Source: FEN-1297 sp964618785 (GTDB lineage: Bacteria > Bacteroidota > Ignavibacteria > Ignavibacteriales > Ignavibacteriaceae). From it: DNA of 64,000 nucleotides. The DNA lies in assembly GCA_964618785.1 (NCBI GenBank), contig CAZUCY010000001.1, positions 62,001-126,000 on the forward strand. The letters run 5' to 3'. The translations under genes were made by a program, and so were the position numbers. The notes under the pieces were generated by a model, which did not search any database, was not told where the DNA came from, and saw nothing but the letters and a program-made list of their open reading frames with translations. This document shows, piece after piece, positions 47,476 through 57,011 of this stretch (within the stretch, counting starts at the first letter, position 1; every line of letters starts with the position of its first letter).

Positions 47476-47833
47476 GGTGAACCTCCGTCTGACAAGAAAT
47501 ATTTTTATATAACATTTCTGCTTCGGGAGAGTTATGGTTAACAGCTAAATTACCCTGCCTTAGCCCTCGCGGAGTAGTTCTAATTTACTAAATGCAACCT
47601 TAATTTATCTTATAAAAATCAAAAGTTCTTTTTATCTCTTTATTTAATATGATAGATTAGATAAACTGCGCGGTTCAATAAGATAGTGTCGTATGTTCAA
47701 GTGAAGTGCTCTTTAGGATAATCCGCTGAACCGGCTCACTGTTCATTTAATATACTGGGAAAATCGTTCCTGTAATATAAATATAAAGATTAAAGAATAA
47801 AGTTTCAACAATGTATATCCAAAATCAAAACGC
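47476..47833. other. Divergent intergenic region, distal part
   Basis: This lies between the minus-strand propeller gene and GH92 D. It must hold the propeller gene's promoter. I see no gene, and nothing else apart from AT-rich sequence. The shared element starts at 47834. Confidence 0.35.
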
Positions 47834-47900
47834 TTTTACCAATAAACCAAAGATTTATACTTATATACATGCTAAAGCAATAAAACATAATTATACTTAT
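47834..47900 (+). promoter_or_regulatory. Shared upstream element plus -7-like box, GH92 D operon
   Basis: TTTTACCAATAAACCAAAGA (from 47834) continues with TTTATACTTATATAC. TATACTTAT starts at 47892, 58 bases from the element start; an alternative TATTTTTCTG lies at 47898. The coding start is about 160 bases downstream. Confidence 0.4.
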
Positions 47901-48059
47901 TTTTCTGTTTCGCTAATTTACCATTGGTAATTAACTTAAATGCTGATTAAATGAATTTCATTTTTATGATGATTCTTTTTTGCCTTTTTTAAAGTATCCC
48001 GGTTTTTAGCTTAATAGCGGAGCTGAATTGATAATAACGATATAATTAAGAGGTATAAA

Positions 48060-50339
48060 ATGTTGAAGAGTAGTATAAAATACTTTTTCCTTTTTGCATT
48101 TGTATTGAACATTTATGGCGGCGAGTATCCTCACAAAGTAAAACTTCCGATTGATTTCGTAAACCCGTTTATTTGTACTCAGGGGGATCACGGTCAGTGG
48201 CTTCCGGCAGCTAACGTCCCTTTCGGTCTTATTGAATTGTGTCCTGATACATATCCGGGCAGTCTTACTGCAAACGGTGACTTTGCCCATTCGGGATATG
48301 ATTATTCCGACAATCAGCTCAGGGGTTTCAGTAATTTCCATAGAGGTAGCTCGGGTGGTACTACCGTTTGTGACCGGGCTGGCTTTCTATCTGTAATTCC
48401 ATATGTAAATATGCCGTCGGACACCTTCTTCATAAATCCTGTTGTTGCGTTTGATAAAAAATCAGAAAAAGCTGGAACGGGTTACTATTCCGTCCGGTTA
48501 GCGAAAGACAACATCCTGGCTGAACTTACTGCTTCGGCTCATACTGGATATCACAAGTATACTTTTGTAAAAAACAATTCTGCCCAATTGTTTTTATTTG
48601 AAGGGAATAGGTCGCGATCAAAAAATCTTTCTTGTCGTTTAACGGATAAACAAACTGTTGAAGGAGTGCAGTCTGTTTATAATGGAATTTATTTCGTGAT
48701 GAAATTTAATGCCCCGGTAAAATCCACAAAGGTCTGGGACGGTAAAAAACTTGTCGGCGGCAATGCCTTAAATCAAGTTGCAGGCGGTGGATTTGTTTGC
48801 CAATTCGGCAGCCTTAAAGGAAAGCCTCTGGAAGTCAGAGTCGGAGTATCGCTTGTTTCTATTGAGGCTGCAAGAGCAAACCTTAAATCAGAAAGCCCAC
48901 GTTTTAATTTTTTATCTCTCCGCGAAAAAGCTGCAAAATTATGGGAAGAAAAAATTGGTAAAATAAGAGTCGAGGGAAATGAAGAATACAAAACTATTTT
49001 TTATACTGCACTCTATCATACATGTTTTTTACCTGTTACAATTACAGATGTAGATGGAACTTATCCTGGCTTGGATAAAAAAAATCATAACGCTAAGGGT
49101 TATACTCATTTCGATGATTATTCTTTCTGGGATTCTTTCCGGACTAAATATCCATTATATAGTTTGTACCTGCCCGGCATTTATCGTGATATCGTAAAAT
49201 CGTTGCGCGATATTTATGAACAGGCAGATTGGGATAAACCTGATGGCAGCCATAAACCTCACGGTGCTGGAAACGGTTTTAGAATTTATGGGAAAAACGG
49301 ATTTTTTGCTTATGATAATTGCCGTAATGAGCATATGTTAATGGTCATGACCGACGCTTACTTCAAAGGGCTTTATGATAATGATATTGATGTGAATTCT
49401 GTTTACCCCTATTTAAAAAGAGAAGCGTTAGTTCAAATGAACGAAAAGTATGATCAAATCGGTTTCATCCCTGCACGCCCTGATCAAACCGGTGAATATT
49501 GCTGGGATAGCTGGTGCGTTGCTCAAATTGCTAAAGTTGTATGCAGCCAAACAGATTATAATTATTTTATGAAACGTTCCAATTATTGGAAGAATACATG
49601 GGATACAAGTATTTCATTTTTCCATGCGCGGGCTAAGGATGGATCATGGCTGGATTTCCCTGAAGACCCTACGGTAAATGATGAAAAGTATACTTATGAA
49701 GGAACACAATGGCAATGGCGCTGGAATGTTATTCATGATGTTCCGGCTCTGATTGAAGCTTTCCACGGGAAAGAAAATTTTGTAAAAGAACTTAATTACT
49801 TTTTTGAGCATGACCTTTATCAGGCAGGCAACGAGCCTGACCTGCAAGCCCCGTTCCTTTTCAATTTTGCCGGCGCATCATGGCTGACACAGAAATGGAC
49901 TCATAAAATTTTAACTGAACCGGTTCTACAACGTTATGGGACGCATGATTTTTTTAAGAAACCGGTTTTCAATTATATTTATAGAACAACACCGGATGGG
50001 TATCTTGATGAAATGGATGATGACTATGGATGTATGGCGGCTTGGTACGCATTGAGTGCAATGGGATTTTATCAGATGTGCCCGGGAAATCCGGTTTATC
50101 AGTTGTCTACTCCTGTATTTGATAAAGTAGTTATTATGTTGAATAATAAAATTTATCCGGGTAAAAAATTCACTATCAAGGCAGAAAATCTAAGTAAGGA
50201 AAATTATTACATCCAATCTGCCACGCTGAACGGTAAACCTTTGAATCGTTCATGGATTTCACATGAAGAAATTACAAAAGGCGGCGAGCTTATTTATGTT
50301 CTGGGTCCCGAACCTAATAAAGTTTGGGGAAGTAAATAA
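48060..50339 (+). CDS. GH92 alpha-mannosidase D, divergent active-site loops
   Basis: A protein of 759 residues with a signal peptide (NIYGGEY). The GH92 frame is clear: FVNPFICTQGDHGQW, VPFGLIELCPDTYPG, and AMGFYQMCPG near the end. The active-site loops differ from the other copies. The acid loop is AGNEPDLQAPF (no flanking His residues), and the base loop is EMDDDYGCMAAWY instead of GNDDxGQMSAWY. The Glu and the acidic pair remain, so activity is likely, but subsite contacts must differ. GAGG at 48050-48053 precedes the start. It heads a same-strand run with GH36, a toroid protein and GH28. Confidence 0.88.
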   Translation: MLKSSIKYFFLFAFVLNIYGGEYPHKVKLPIDFVNPFICTQGDHGQWLPAANVPFGLIELCPDTYPGSLTANGDFAHSGYDYSDNQLRGFSNFHRGSSGGTTVCDRAGFLSVIPYVNMPSDTFFINPVVAFDKKSEKAGTGYYSVRLAKDNILAELTASAHTGYHKYTFVKNNSAQLFLFEGNRSRSKNLSCRLTDKQTVEGVQSVYNGIYFVMKFNAPVKSTKVWDGKKLVGGNALNQVAGGGFVCQFGSLKGKPLEVRVGVSLVSIEAARANLKSESPRFNFLSLREKAAKLWEEKIGKIRVEGNEEYKTIFYTALYHTCFLPVTITDVDGTYPGLDKKNHNAKGYTHFDDYSFWDSFRTKYPLYSLYLPGIYRDIVKSLRDIYEQADWDKPDGSHKPHGAGNGFRIYGKNGFFAYDNCRNEHMLMVMTDAYFKGLYDNDIDVNSVYPYLKREALVQMNEKYDQIGFIPARPDQTGEYCWDSWCVAQIAKVVCSQTDYNYFMKRSNYWKNTWDTSISFFHARAKDGSWLDFPEDPTVNDEKYTYEGTQWQWRWNVIHDVPALIEAFHGKENFVKELNYFFEHDLYQAGNEPDLQAPFLFNFAGASWLTQKWTHKILTEPVLQRYGTHDFFKKPVFNYIYRTTPDGYLDEMDDDYGCMAAWYALSAMGFYQMCPGNPVYQLSTPVFDKVVIMLNNKIYPGKKFTIKAENLSKENYYIQSATLNGKPLNRSWISHEEITKGGELIYVLGPEPNKVWGSK

Positions 50340-50484
50340 TTGTTATCATTGTAAACCCGTATAAAATAATCAATGCTTCGCAATTGTCAAATAATTATTT
50401 GAATCTGACCTTTCTCTTAGTAAAGAAATGTGTCATACTTCAAAAATAATATTTTAGAAGTTTTCATATTTTATGGAGGTTAGC

Positions 50485-52545
50485 ATGGCTAAATTTAATA
50501 GTCTTAATTGTTTTCTTATTATTGTCCTGTGCCTTGTAATTAATGGGATTGCTTTCTGCGGCAGCTCTTCTGATCAAACTAAAGTAAGCCGCTGGGTAAA
50601 AGAAAATTTTGCCAAAGGAGTTGTTCCGCCTTTTTCATTTGTATATGAGGGAAAACCATCCGGCTCCTTTATAACAAATTGGGAATATAGTGCTGAAAAA
50701 CTAAAATCAACCGGTCCGGATATTGAAGAATCAATTTATACTTATTCAGACGGGAAAAGCGGCATTGTTGTAAAATGTTCTGTCACTTGTTTTAATGATT
50801 TCAATGCAGTGGAATGGGTGGTGAGATTCAAAAATACATCTTCGCAAAATACTCCTATAATTGAGCGGGCTGCCGTTATTGACAATTCTTTTTCTTACGA
50901 TCAAATTGGAACATTTATTCTTCATCATTCAAGAGGCAGCGATGCTTTGAAAAATGATTTCCAGCCGTTTGATGATAAAATGCAAATAGGAAAAAATATT
51001 TATATGACTCCAAGCCGTGGGCGCTCATCGGATGATTCAGCCTTCCCTTTTTTCAATATTGAATCTCCCGCAAAACAGGGAATTATGGTTGCGGTTGGTT
51101 GGACGGGAAAATGGTATGCTGATGTTCTGCAGCAAGACGAAAAATCGGTTTCCTTAAAATCGGGCATGGAAAATATGCATTTGACCTTATATCCGCAGGA
51201 AGAAATCCGTACGCCGAAAATTTGTTTGCTTTTTTGGCAAGGCGAAGACCGCATGATCGGGCACAACCAGTTCAGAAGATTTATTCTTGCGCATCACTCA
51301 AGAAAAATAAATGGCAAGCTGGCAGAATACCCGCTTTCTGGTGGATTTGATTATGGCGATCCCCTGCCCTGTGGTGAATACGAATGTTTGACCGAAGATT
51401 TTGCCCTTGCGCTTGTAAAACGTTATCAGCAGTTTAATATTATGCCTGAACTTTTTTGGTTAGATGCCGGGTGGTATACGGGATGCGGCTTCAATAAGGA
51501 ACACGGGAAATGGGATGAAAATGTCGGTAACTGGACGGTAGATAAAGAAAGATTCCCGGACGGTCTGAGGTCAATTTCCGATTCTATTCATGCTGCCGGA
51601 TGTAAATTTATGTTATGGTTTGAGCCGGAGCGGGTTCGCGAAGGAACTCAATTTTATAAAGAACATCCGGAATGGTTGTTGGGGCGTCAGGGCTCCAGGA
51701 ATTTTATTTTTAATCTTGGAAATAAAGAAGCACGTTTGTGGTTAACAAATTATATCTCCGGTTTTATTAAAAAAGAAGGTATCGATTATTATCGCCAGGA
51801 TTTCAACATTGATCCGAAGTCTTATTGGAAAGATAATGATACGCCTGATCGCATAGGTATCAGCGAAGAAAAGCATATAGAGGGCTTATATGCTTTTTGG
51901 GATAGCTTACTTGTTCGTTTTCCAAACCTTATTATTGATAATTGCGCAAGCGGCGGGCGCCGGATTGATCTGGAAACAGTTTCCCGCAGCGCGCCATTTT
52001 GGCGTTCTGATTACCAGTATGGCGAACCTAATGGTTACCAATGTCATGCATACGGGTTAAATTTCTATTTGCCTGTCCATGGCACAGCTGTTTACAAAAC
52101 TGATAACTTTTCTTTTAGATCAAGCTTAGGAGCTACTATGGTGATGGCTTGGGAGATTACTGGAAAAAACGATGAACCTATCAATGATATTCAAAAGTGT
52201 ATGAGCGAATTTAAAAGATTACGTCCCTACTTTTACGGCGATTATTATCCTCTGACCGAAGCTGCGAATCATTATATGGGGAATAGTTCCTGGTTGGCTT
52301 ATCAATTAAATCGTCCTGAACAGAAGGACGGAATTATTTTAGCTTTCCGCCGCGAGGACGTAACAAATGAATCGATTCGAATTAATCTTAGGGGATTGGA
52401 TGAGAATGCTAATTACGAAATGTACTATGAAGATTATGGGCTCCGTGTTTATGATACCGGGAAAAAACTTATGGATGGTATTGATATAATGATTCCAACA
52501 AAGCCTGCTTCCTTGTTAATAAGTTATAAGAAAGTTGAAAATTGA
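50485..52545 (+). CDS. Secreted GH36 alpha-galactosidase
   Basis: A protein of 686 residues with a signal peptide (GIAFCGSS). It has an N-terminal beta-supersandwich, a TIM barrel and a C-terminal beta-domain. PELFWLDAGWY opens the barrel, KFMLWFEPERV follows, YYRQDFN gives the nucleophile Asp439 and WRSDYQYGE the acid/base Asp509, as in GH36 alpha-galactosidases; CASGGRR is also typical. Retaining hydrolysis of terminal alpha-galactose is expected. The start at 50485 is decided by GGAGG at 50475-50479; the ATG at 50473 overlaps this site. It is second in the run after GH92 D, 145 bases downstream of it. Confidence 0.92.
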   Translation: MAKFNSLNCFLIIVLCLVINGIAFCGSSSDQTKVSRWVKENFAKGVVPPFSFVYEGKPSGSFITNWEYSAEKLKSTGPDIEESIYTYSDGKSGIVVKCSVTCFNDFNAVEWVVRFKNTSSQNTPIIERAAVIDNSFSYDQIGTFILHHSRGSDALKNDFQPFDDKMQIGKNIYMTPSRGRSSDDSAFPFFNIESPAKQGIMVAVGWTGKWYADVLQQDEKSVSLKSGMENMHLTLYPQEEIRTPKICLLFWQGEDRMIGHNQFRRFILAHHSRKINGKLAEYPLSGGFDYGDPLPCGEYECLTEDFALALVKRYQQFNIMPELFWLDAGWYTGCGFNKEHGKWDENVGNWTVDKERFPDGLRSISDSIHAAGCKFMLWFEPERVREGTQFYKEHPEWLLGRQGSRNFIFNLGNKEARLWLTNYISGFIKKEGIDYYRQDFNIDPKSYWKDNDTPDRIGISEEKHIEGLYAFWDSLLVRFPNLIIDNCASGGRRIDLETVSRSAPFWRSDYQYGEPNGYQCHAYGLNFYLPVHGTAVYKTDNFSFRSSLGATMVMAWEITGKNDEPINDIQKCMSEFKRLRPYFYGDYYPLTEAANHYMGNSSWLAYQLNRPEQKDGIILAFRREDVTNESIRINLRGLDENANYEMYYEDYGLRVYDTGKKLMDGIDIMIPTKPASLLISYKKVEN

Positions 52546-52618
52546 TTAAAATATTTATCGGGATATTATTCTGCTCCGATAGCTGTAATTTTGATTTAAA
52601 CTGTATTTGGAGTTTCTT

Positions 52619-54187
52619 ATGAAAAAATTGGTTGTTATGTTATTGATGTTCTTTTCCTTTCAAATTTTTGCGCAAATTGAAGCGGTAAAATTAAGTTACC
52701 ACAATATCCAGGTTGATTCTCAGGGGAATATTCTGCCCTGGTTCTCAAATGACCCGGGCGGGTCATATGATCATATTATCAACATCGTTTGGAATTTTTG
52801 GGACTCCATGAGAACCGATTTGAATGGACTCCCGTACTATATGAACCATCAGGTATGGAGAAAAGGTTTCAATGATCACCGTGGAATTGGCGGAGATCAA
52901 ATTTCTATGGCTCTGTCATCTTGGAGATTACTTTATGCTTATAATGGGAATCTGAGAATTTTGGAAGATATGAAATTCATGGCAGATTATTATTTAACTC
53001 ATGGTTTGTCTGCCGCAAATTCTAAGTGGCCGAATATTCCTTATCCCTACAATACTTTACTTTATTCCGGTATTTATGACGGTGATATGATAACGGGAAA
53101 GGGTTATACCCAGCCGGACAAAGCAGGCTCGTTTGGTTATGAACTGGTAAATCTTTATAAGATTACTGGAAATGTACGGTATCTTGATGCGGCTGTTGAA
53201 ATTGCTAACACGCTCTCGAATCATGTTGTTGCAGGCAACAATGATGAATCTCCTCTTCCATTCAGAGTTAATGCTGAAACCGGTGATGTCGGAACTTCAA
53301 TTGAAAATGGCAAAGTAGTAATAAAATATGCCTACACTTCTAATTGGAGTGGAACAATTATGCTGTTCACTGAATTGGTTTCTCTGAAAAAGGGAAATGT
53401 TGACGCTTATCAAAAATCTTTTAATACAATTCTTGAATGGATGAAAAATTATCCTCTCAAAACAAATAAGTGGGGACCATTCTTTGAGGATGTCGGATCT
53501 TGGTCGGATACGCAAATCAACGCAGTAACCTTTGCTCAGTACATTCTTAACAATTCCGGATTGTTTCCAAATTGGAAAGAAGATGCCCGGCATATTTTGG
53601 ACTGGGTTTATAAAGAACTCGGGAATAATAAATGGGAAAAATACGGTGTAATGGTCGTCAATGAACAAACTGCTTACAAAGTTCCGGGGAATAGCCATAC
53701 TTCAAGGCAAGGTGCCGCAGAATTATTATTTGCTTCTAAAACGGCTGATATTGCAAGCAAAAAACTTGGGATAAAACAGTTGAACTGGGCTACTTATATG
53801 GTTAATGATGACGGGGAAAATACCTATCCAAGCAACAGAACCTGGATGACTGATGGCTATGGCGATTATGTCAGACACTTTTTAAGAGCAATGGGTGCCT
53901 TTCCCGAATTAGCCCCGATGGATCAAAATCATTTATTGAAATCGTCTTCAGTTGTAAAATCTATTCAATACGACAAGGACAAAATTGAGTACGAAACTTT
54001 TGATGATACATCAACAGAAGTATTAAGATTAACTTCAAAGCCTGAAGTAGTATTAGTCAATGATAACAAAATTGGCGAATCTGCCTTATTGGAAAATAAT
54101 TCGTGGAATTGGGCTCCATTCGATAAAGGTGGTGCGTTAACTATTATTCATAAAACCGGGAAGAAAATTATTGTTAAATTAATGTAA
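52619..54187 (+). CDS. Secreted toroid-type protein, unassigned (six-hairpin glycosidase-like)
   Basis: A protein of 522 residues with a signal peptide (QIFAQIE). The body is rich in paired helices with Trp, Tyr, Asp and Gly at helix ends, for example YMNHQVWRKGFNDHRGIGGD, YDGDMITGKGYTQPDKAGSF and WMTDGYGDYVRHFLRAMGAF. This suggests an (alpha/alpha)6 barrel as in six-hairpin glycosidases and lyases. Acidic residues in GIGGDQ and DGDMITGKG could be catalytic, but I recognise no named family. A small beta-domain ends the protein. The ATG at 52619 has GGAG at 52609-52612; the TTG at 52607 is rejected. It sits between GH36 and GH28 on the same strand and is likely co-expressed with them. Confidence 0.6.
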   Translation: MKKLVVMLLMFFSFQIFAQIEAVKLSYHNIQVDSQGNILPWFSNDPGGSYDHIINIVWNFWDSMRTDLNGLPYYMNHQVWRKGFNDHRGIGGDQISMALSSWRLLYAYNGNLRILEDMKFMADYYLTHGLSAANSKWPNIPYPYNTLLYSGIYDGDMITGKGYTQPDKAGSFGYELVNLYKITGNVRYLDAAVEIANTLSNHVVAGNNDESPLPFRVNAETGDVGTSIENGKVVIKYAYTSNWSGTIMLFTELVSLKKGNVDAYQKSFNTILEWMKNYPLKTNKWGPFFEDVGSWSDTQINAVTFAQYILNNSGLFPNWKEDARHILDWVYKELGNNKWEKYGVMVVNEQTAYKVPGNSHTSRQGAAELLFASKTADIASKKLGIKQLNWATYMVNDDGENTYPSNRTWMTDGYGDYVRHFLRAMGAFPELAPMDQNHLLKSSSVVKSIQYDKDKIEYETFDDTSTEVLRLTSKPEVVLVNDNKIGESALLENNSWNWAPFDKGGALTIIHKTGKKIIVKLM

Positions 54188-54416
54188 AAGTGATCCTTTT
54201 ACGTGCAATAAAAATAATTTACAGAAAAATATATTATGAAAGTTATCTGGTAATTGGCTTTGAAAAAATTTCGTAAATTTATTTTGATCATTCCCTATAG
54301 AATTCTTGTGTGTGTTTGCTTGTTTCATATAAGAAGCTTAATTATTCCGGGTTAATAGGTAAAATTTTTGCCCGCCGTCGAAATGAAGTACAATGAATAA
54401 TACAAACGAGGTTTTT

Positions 54417-56039
54417 ATGAATTATATCATAAAATTATCATTTAGGATTTTAACCATATTAGTCTTTTCTTATATACAAATTTTCGCTTCAATGTATGAC
54501 GTTAAAACATACGGGGCAAAAGGTGATGGTAAAATTCTTGATTCTCCGGCAATCAATAATGCCATTGAAGCAGCTTCGTCTAACGGAGGTGGTACGGTGT
54601 ACTTTTCGTCGGGAACATACCTTTCGGTTTCAATTCATCTTAAAAGTAACGTTGCGCTTTATATTGATCAGGGTGCTGTTATTCTGGCTGCAAATCCGAA
54701 ACAAGGCTATAAATTTGATTCAAGCGAAGAGAACAATTGGGATATGTACCAGGATTTCGGTCATACACATTGGCACAATAGTTTGATATGGGGTGAGAAT
54801 CTCGTAAATGTCTCAATACTTGGACCCGGTTTAATAGATGGAAGTGCTTTGCTTGCTTACCCGTACGAATCCCGAACCCCTGAAGAACAAAAAATTCTAA
54901 ATGGTAAAGCTCCGGTAGGTAAAATACAGGGACCTTTCGGATACCCCGATGCCGGAGATGCAATTGATGCCGGGTTTGGTAATAAAGCCATTGCTTTGAA
55001 ATTTTGTAAGAATGTTATCCTGCGTGATATATCAATTCTCCGCGGCGGACACTTTGCAATACTTGCTGCCGGCGTTGATAATTTAACGATCGATAATCTT
55101 AAAATTGATACTAATCGTGATGGGGTTGATATTGATTGCTGCAAAAATGTCCATGTCTCAAATTGCACGGTTAATTCTCCTTTCGATGACGGTATTTGTT
55201 TGAAAGCGTCTTTTGGTCTGGGTTTTGCCAAAGCTACCGAAGATGTGATGATAACAAATTGCTTTGTCAGTGGCTACGATGTGGGATCGGTACTCGACGG
55301 ATCATTCAAACGTGAATATAATAAATTCGGTTACGGTAGTCCTACCGGACGAATAAAATTAGGTACCGAATCCAACGGTGATTTCAGAAACATAACTATT
55401 TCCAATTGTGTGTTTGAGTATTGCCGTGGTCTTGCTCTTGAAACTGTTGACGGAAGCAAACTCGAAGATGTTACAATAACAAATATTACGATGAGGGATA
55501 TCGGGAATTCTCCTATCTTTTTACGGCTGGGAAAAAGAATGCGCGGTCCTGGTGGTGTCCCGGTAGGCGAACTGCGCAGAATTATTATCAGCAATGTTGT
55601 TGTATATAATGCCGCTCAAAAGCATTCGGTGATGTTAGTCGGTCTGCCGGATAAGGATATTGAAGATGTCTCGCTTGAAAATATTAAAATTTATTATCAG
55701 GGCGGAGGCACAAAGGAACAGTCGGCGATAAATCCTCCTGAAAACGAAACTGCTTATCCCGAACCCGATCGCTTCGGCGAAATGCCTGCATATGGCTTTT
55801 TTATCCGGCATGTAAACGGTATTAAATTGAATAATATAGACGTGAGTTTTATGAAAAAAGATTTCCGCTCTCCGTTCATTTTAAATAATGTAAAAAACGC
55901 AGAGTTTGATTTTATAAATGCAATGCATGTTCCGGGTGTTGCGACTTTTATCCTGGAAAATGTTTCGAACTTTAACGTGTTCAAGTGTATATCGGCTAAT
56001 GATATTTATATCAAAAAAGCAGTCAAAAAAAGGCTTTAA
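54417..56039 (+). CDS. Secreted GH28 polygalacturonase-like enzyme
   Basis: A protein of 540 residues with a signal peptide (IQIFASM) and a right-handed beta-helix. YGAKGDGK opens the fold. TNRDGVDID (Asp235, Asp238) corresponds to the NTDG motif, FDDGICLK (Asp257, Asp258) to the catalytic DD pair, and GRIKLGTE to the RIK motif that holds the galacturonate carboxylate. These are the GH28 active-site elements; related GH28 members cleave rhamnogalacturonan or xylogalacturonan. The start at 54417 follows ACGAGG at 54406-54412; the ATG at 54393 overlaps that site. Expected substrates are galacturonate-containing side chains or backbone. The truncated relative at 19666 is a relic of the same family. 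Confidence 0.9.
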   Translation: MNYIIKLSFRILTILVFSYIQIFASMYDVKTYGAKGDGKILDSPAINNAIEAASSNGGGTVYFSSGTYLSVSIHLKSNVALYIDQGAVILAANPKQGYKFDSSEENNWDMYQDFGHTHWHNSLIWGENLVNVSILGPGLIDGSALLAYPYESRTPEEQKILNGKAPVGKIQGPFGYPDAGDAIDAGFGNKAIALKFCKNVILRDISILRGGHFAILAAGVDNLTIDNLKIDTNRDGVDIDCCKNVHVSNCTVNSPFDDGICLKASFGLGFAKATEDVMITNCFVSGYDVGSVLDGSFKREYNKFGYGSPTGRIKLGTESNGDFRNITISNCVFEYCRGLALETVDGSKLEDVTITNITMRDIGNSPIFLRLGKRMRGPGGVPVGELRRIIISNVVVYNAAQKHSVMLVGLPDKDIEDVSLENIKIYYQGGGTKEQSAINPPENETAYPEPDRFGEMPAYGFFIRHVNGIKLNNIDVSFMKKDFRSPFILNNVKNAEFDFINAMHVPGVATFILENVSNFNVFKCISANDIYIKKAVKKRL

Positions 56040-56619
56040 AATAAAGGATACAAAATTATTATCTTTGTTTTTCTGTCCTCTGGTAATTTTATCATCTCTG
56101 CCCAATCATGGGAAAATTTATGCAATAGTATTGTGTTTGACTGTAAAATTGTCCTTCTGAATTTGTTTCCTTTTAAGTTCCTTCAATTCTTCCTCGATCA
56201 GAGGATTGTATTCCCGTAATCTCCGGAGTTTGGCTTCAACCTCGGAGTTTGGCTTCAACCTCGGAGTTTAATGCTAAGACTACTGATTCCGGTTGCTGCG
56301 GAAGAATCTTTTTTGTTATTCAGCCGGTGCAGCGTCAATTGATCTGATGTATTCTGCAAAATCCAATATAAGGTTTAAGTAATTTCGCGGCTCGAACGAA
56401 AATGCTGTCAAATCACAAATCCGGATTGCGATTCCCGTTTATTTCTTAATTGTCATTTTAAAAAAGAAATTGGATTTCATTGGAAACCTGTACGCAATTT
56501 TAAAAAATAATCAGCTAATAGTTAAATACTTGACTTGAAAGAATATTCTAGTTTATAAAACGAAGAAATATTTTATTCTTTTAGTGCTTTTTTGAACGAT
56601 TCTGAAAAAACGATAAAAA
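56040..56619. other. Gene-poor stretch after GH28
   Basis: Contains the duplicated hairpin repeat at 56221-56270. On the minus strand, discontinuous open stretches (56118-56220 and 56317-56437) read as protein-like but are broken by stops and by the 19-base duplication. No intact gene is seen. Confidence 0.4.
56221..56270. repeat. Hairpin repeat with 19-bp tandem duplication
   Basis: CTCCGGAGTT, loop TGGCTTC, AACCTCGGAG, followed by a second copy of the 19-base unit (56224-56242 and 56243-56261 are identical). It is the same family as the terminators at 45243 and 63432, with stem changes that keep pairing. It could serve as a distal terminator for GH28, although the T-tract is weak. Confidence 0.6.
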
Positions 56620-56687
56620 TTTAACCCACAGACCCAAAATTTGAACGTCAAAACCATCTCTTATTTTTTAAAATGAACTATATTTCG
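56620..56687 (+). promoter_or_regulatory. Shared upstream element plus -7 box, TonB receptor 2
   Basis: TTTAACCCACAGACCCAAAA (from 56620) continues with TTTGAACGTCAAAACC. TATATTTCG starts at 56679, 59 bases from the element start. It is the copy closest to those at 33373 and 18508. Confidence 0.5.
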
Positions 56688-57011
56688 ACTGCATTTTTGT
56701 ATTAAAATATGGATAATCAATCCATAAAATGAGAGCTAAGTTAAAAAGACATAATTAAAATAAAGAAAACTGGTAGTAACGATAAAAGTATGATCCATTA
56801 AAATAATTTGAGACAATAATTTGAATAATATTTATACAGCTGAGCCTAAATAATGGAGAATACTTTTACTTACCGGATTCTGATTGAATTATACTCAAAT
56901 TTAAAAGATAATAAAAAATAATATAACGGTAATATGTTTTTTAAAGATAGTATTCAAAATGATGAGAAACTATTTCATATTAGGTCAATAATTAAAATAA
57001 GGATATTAAAG

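Noticed and set aside
56118..56437. Minus-strand protein-like fragments (YLNLILDFAEYIRSID; LREYNPLIEEELKELKRKQ) around the duplicated hairpin, suggesting a broken small gene.
   Set aside because: No start codon, stops between the pieces and no family I can name; the hairpin family itself accounts for the middle part.
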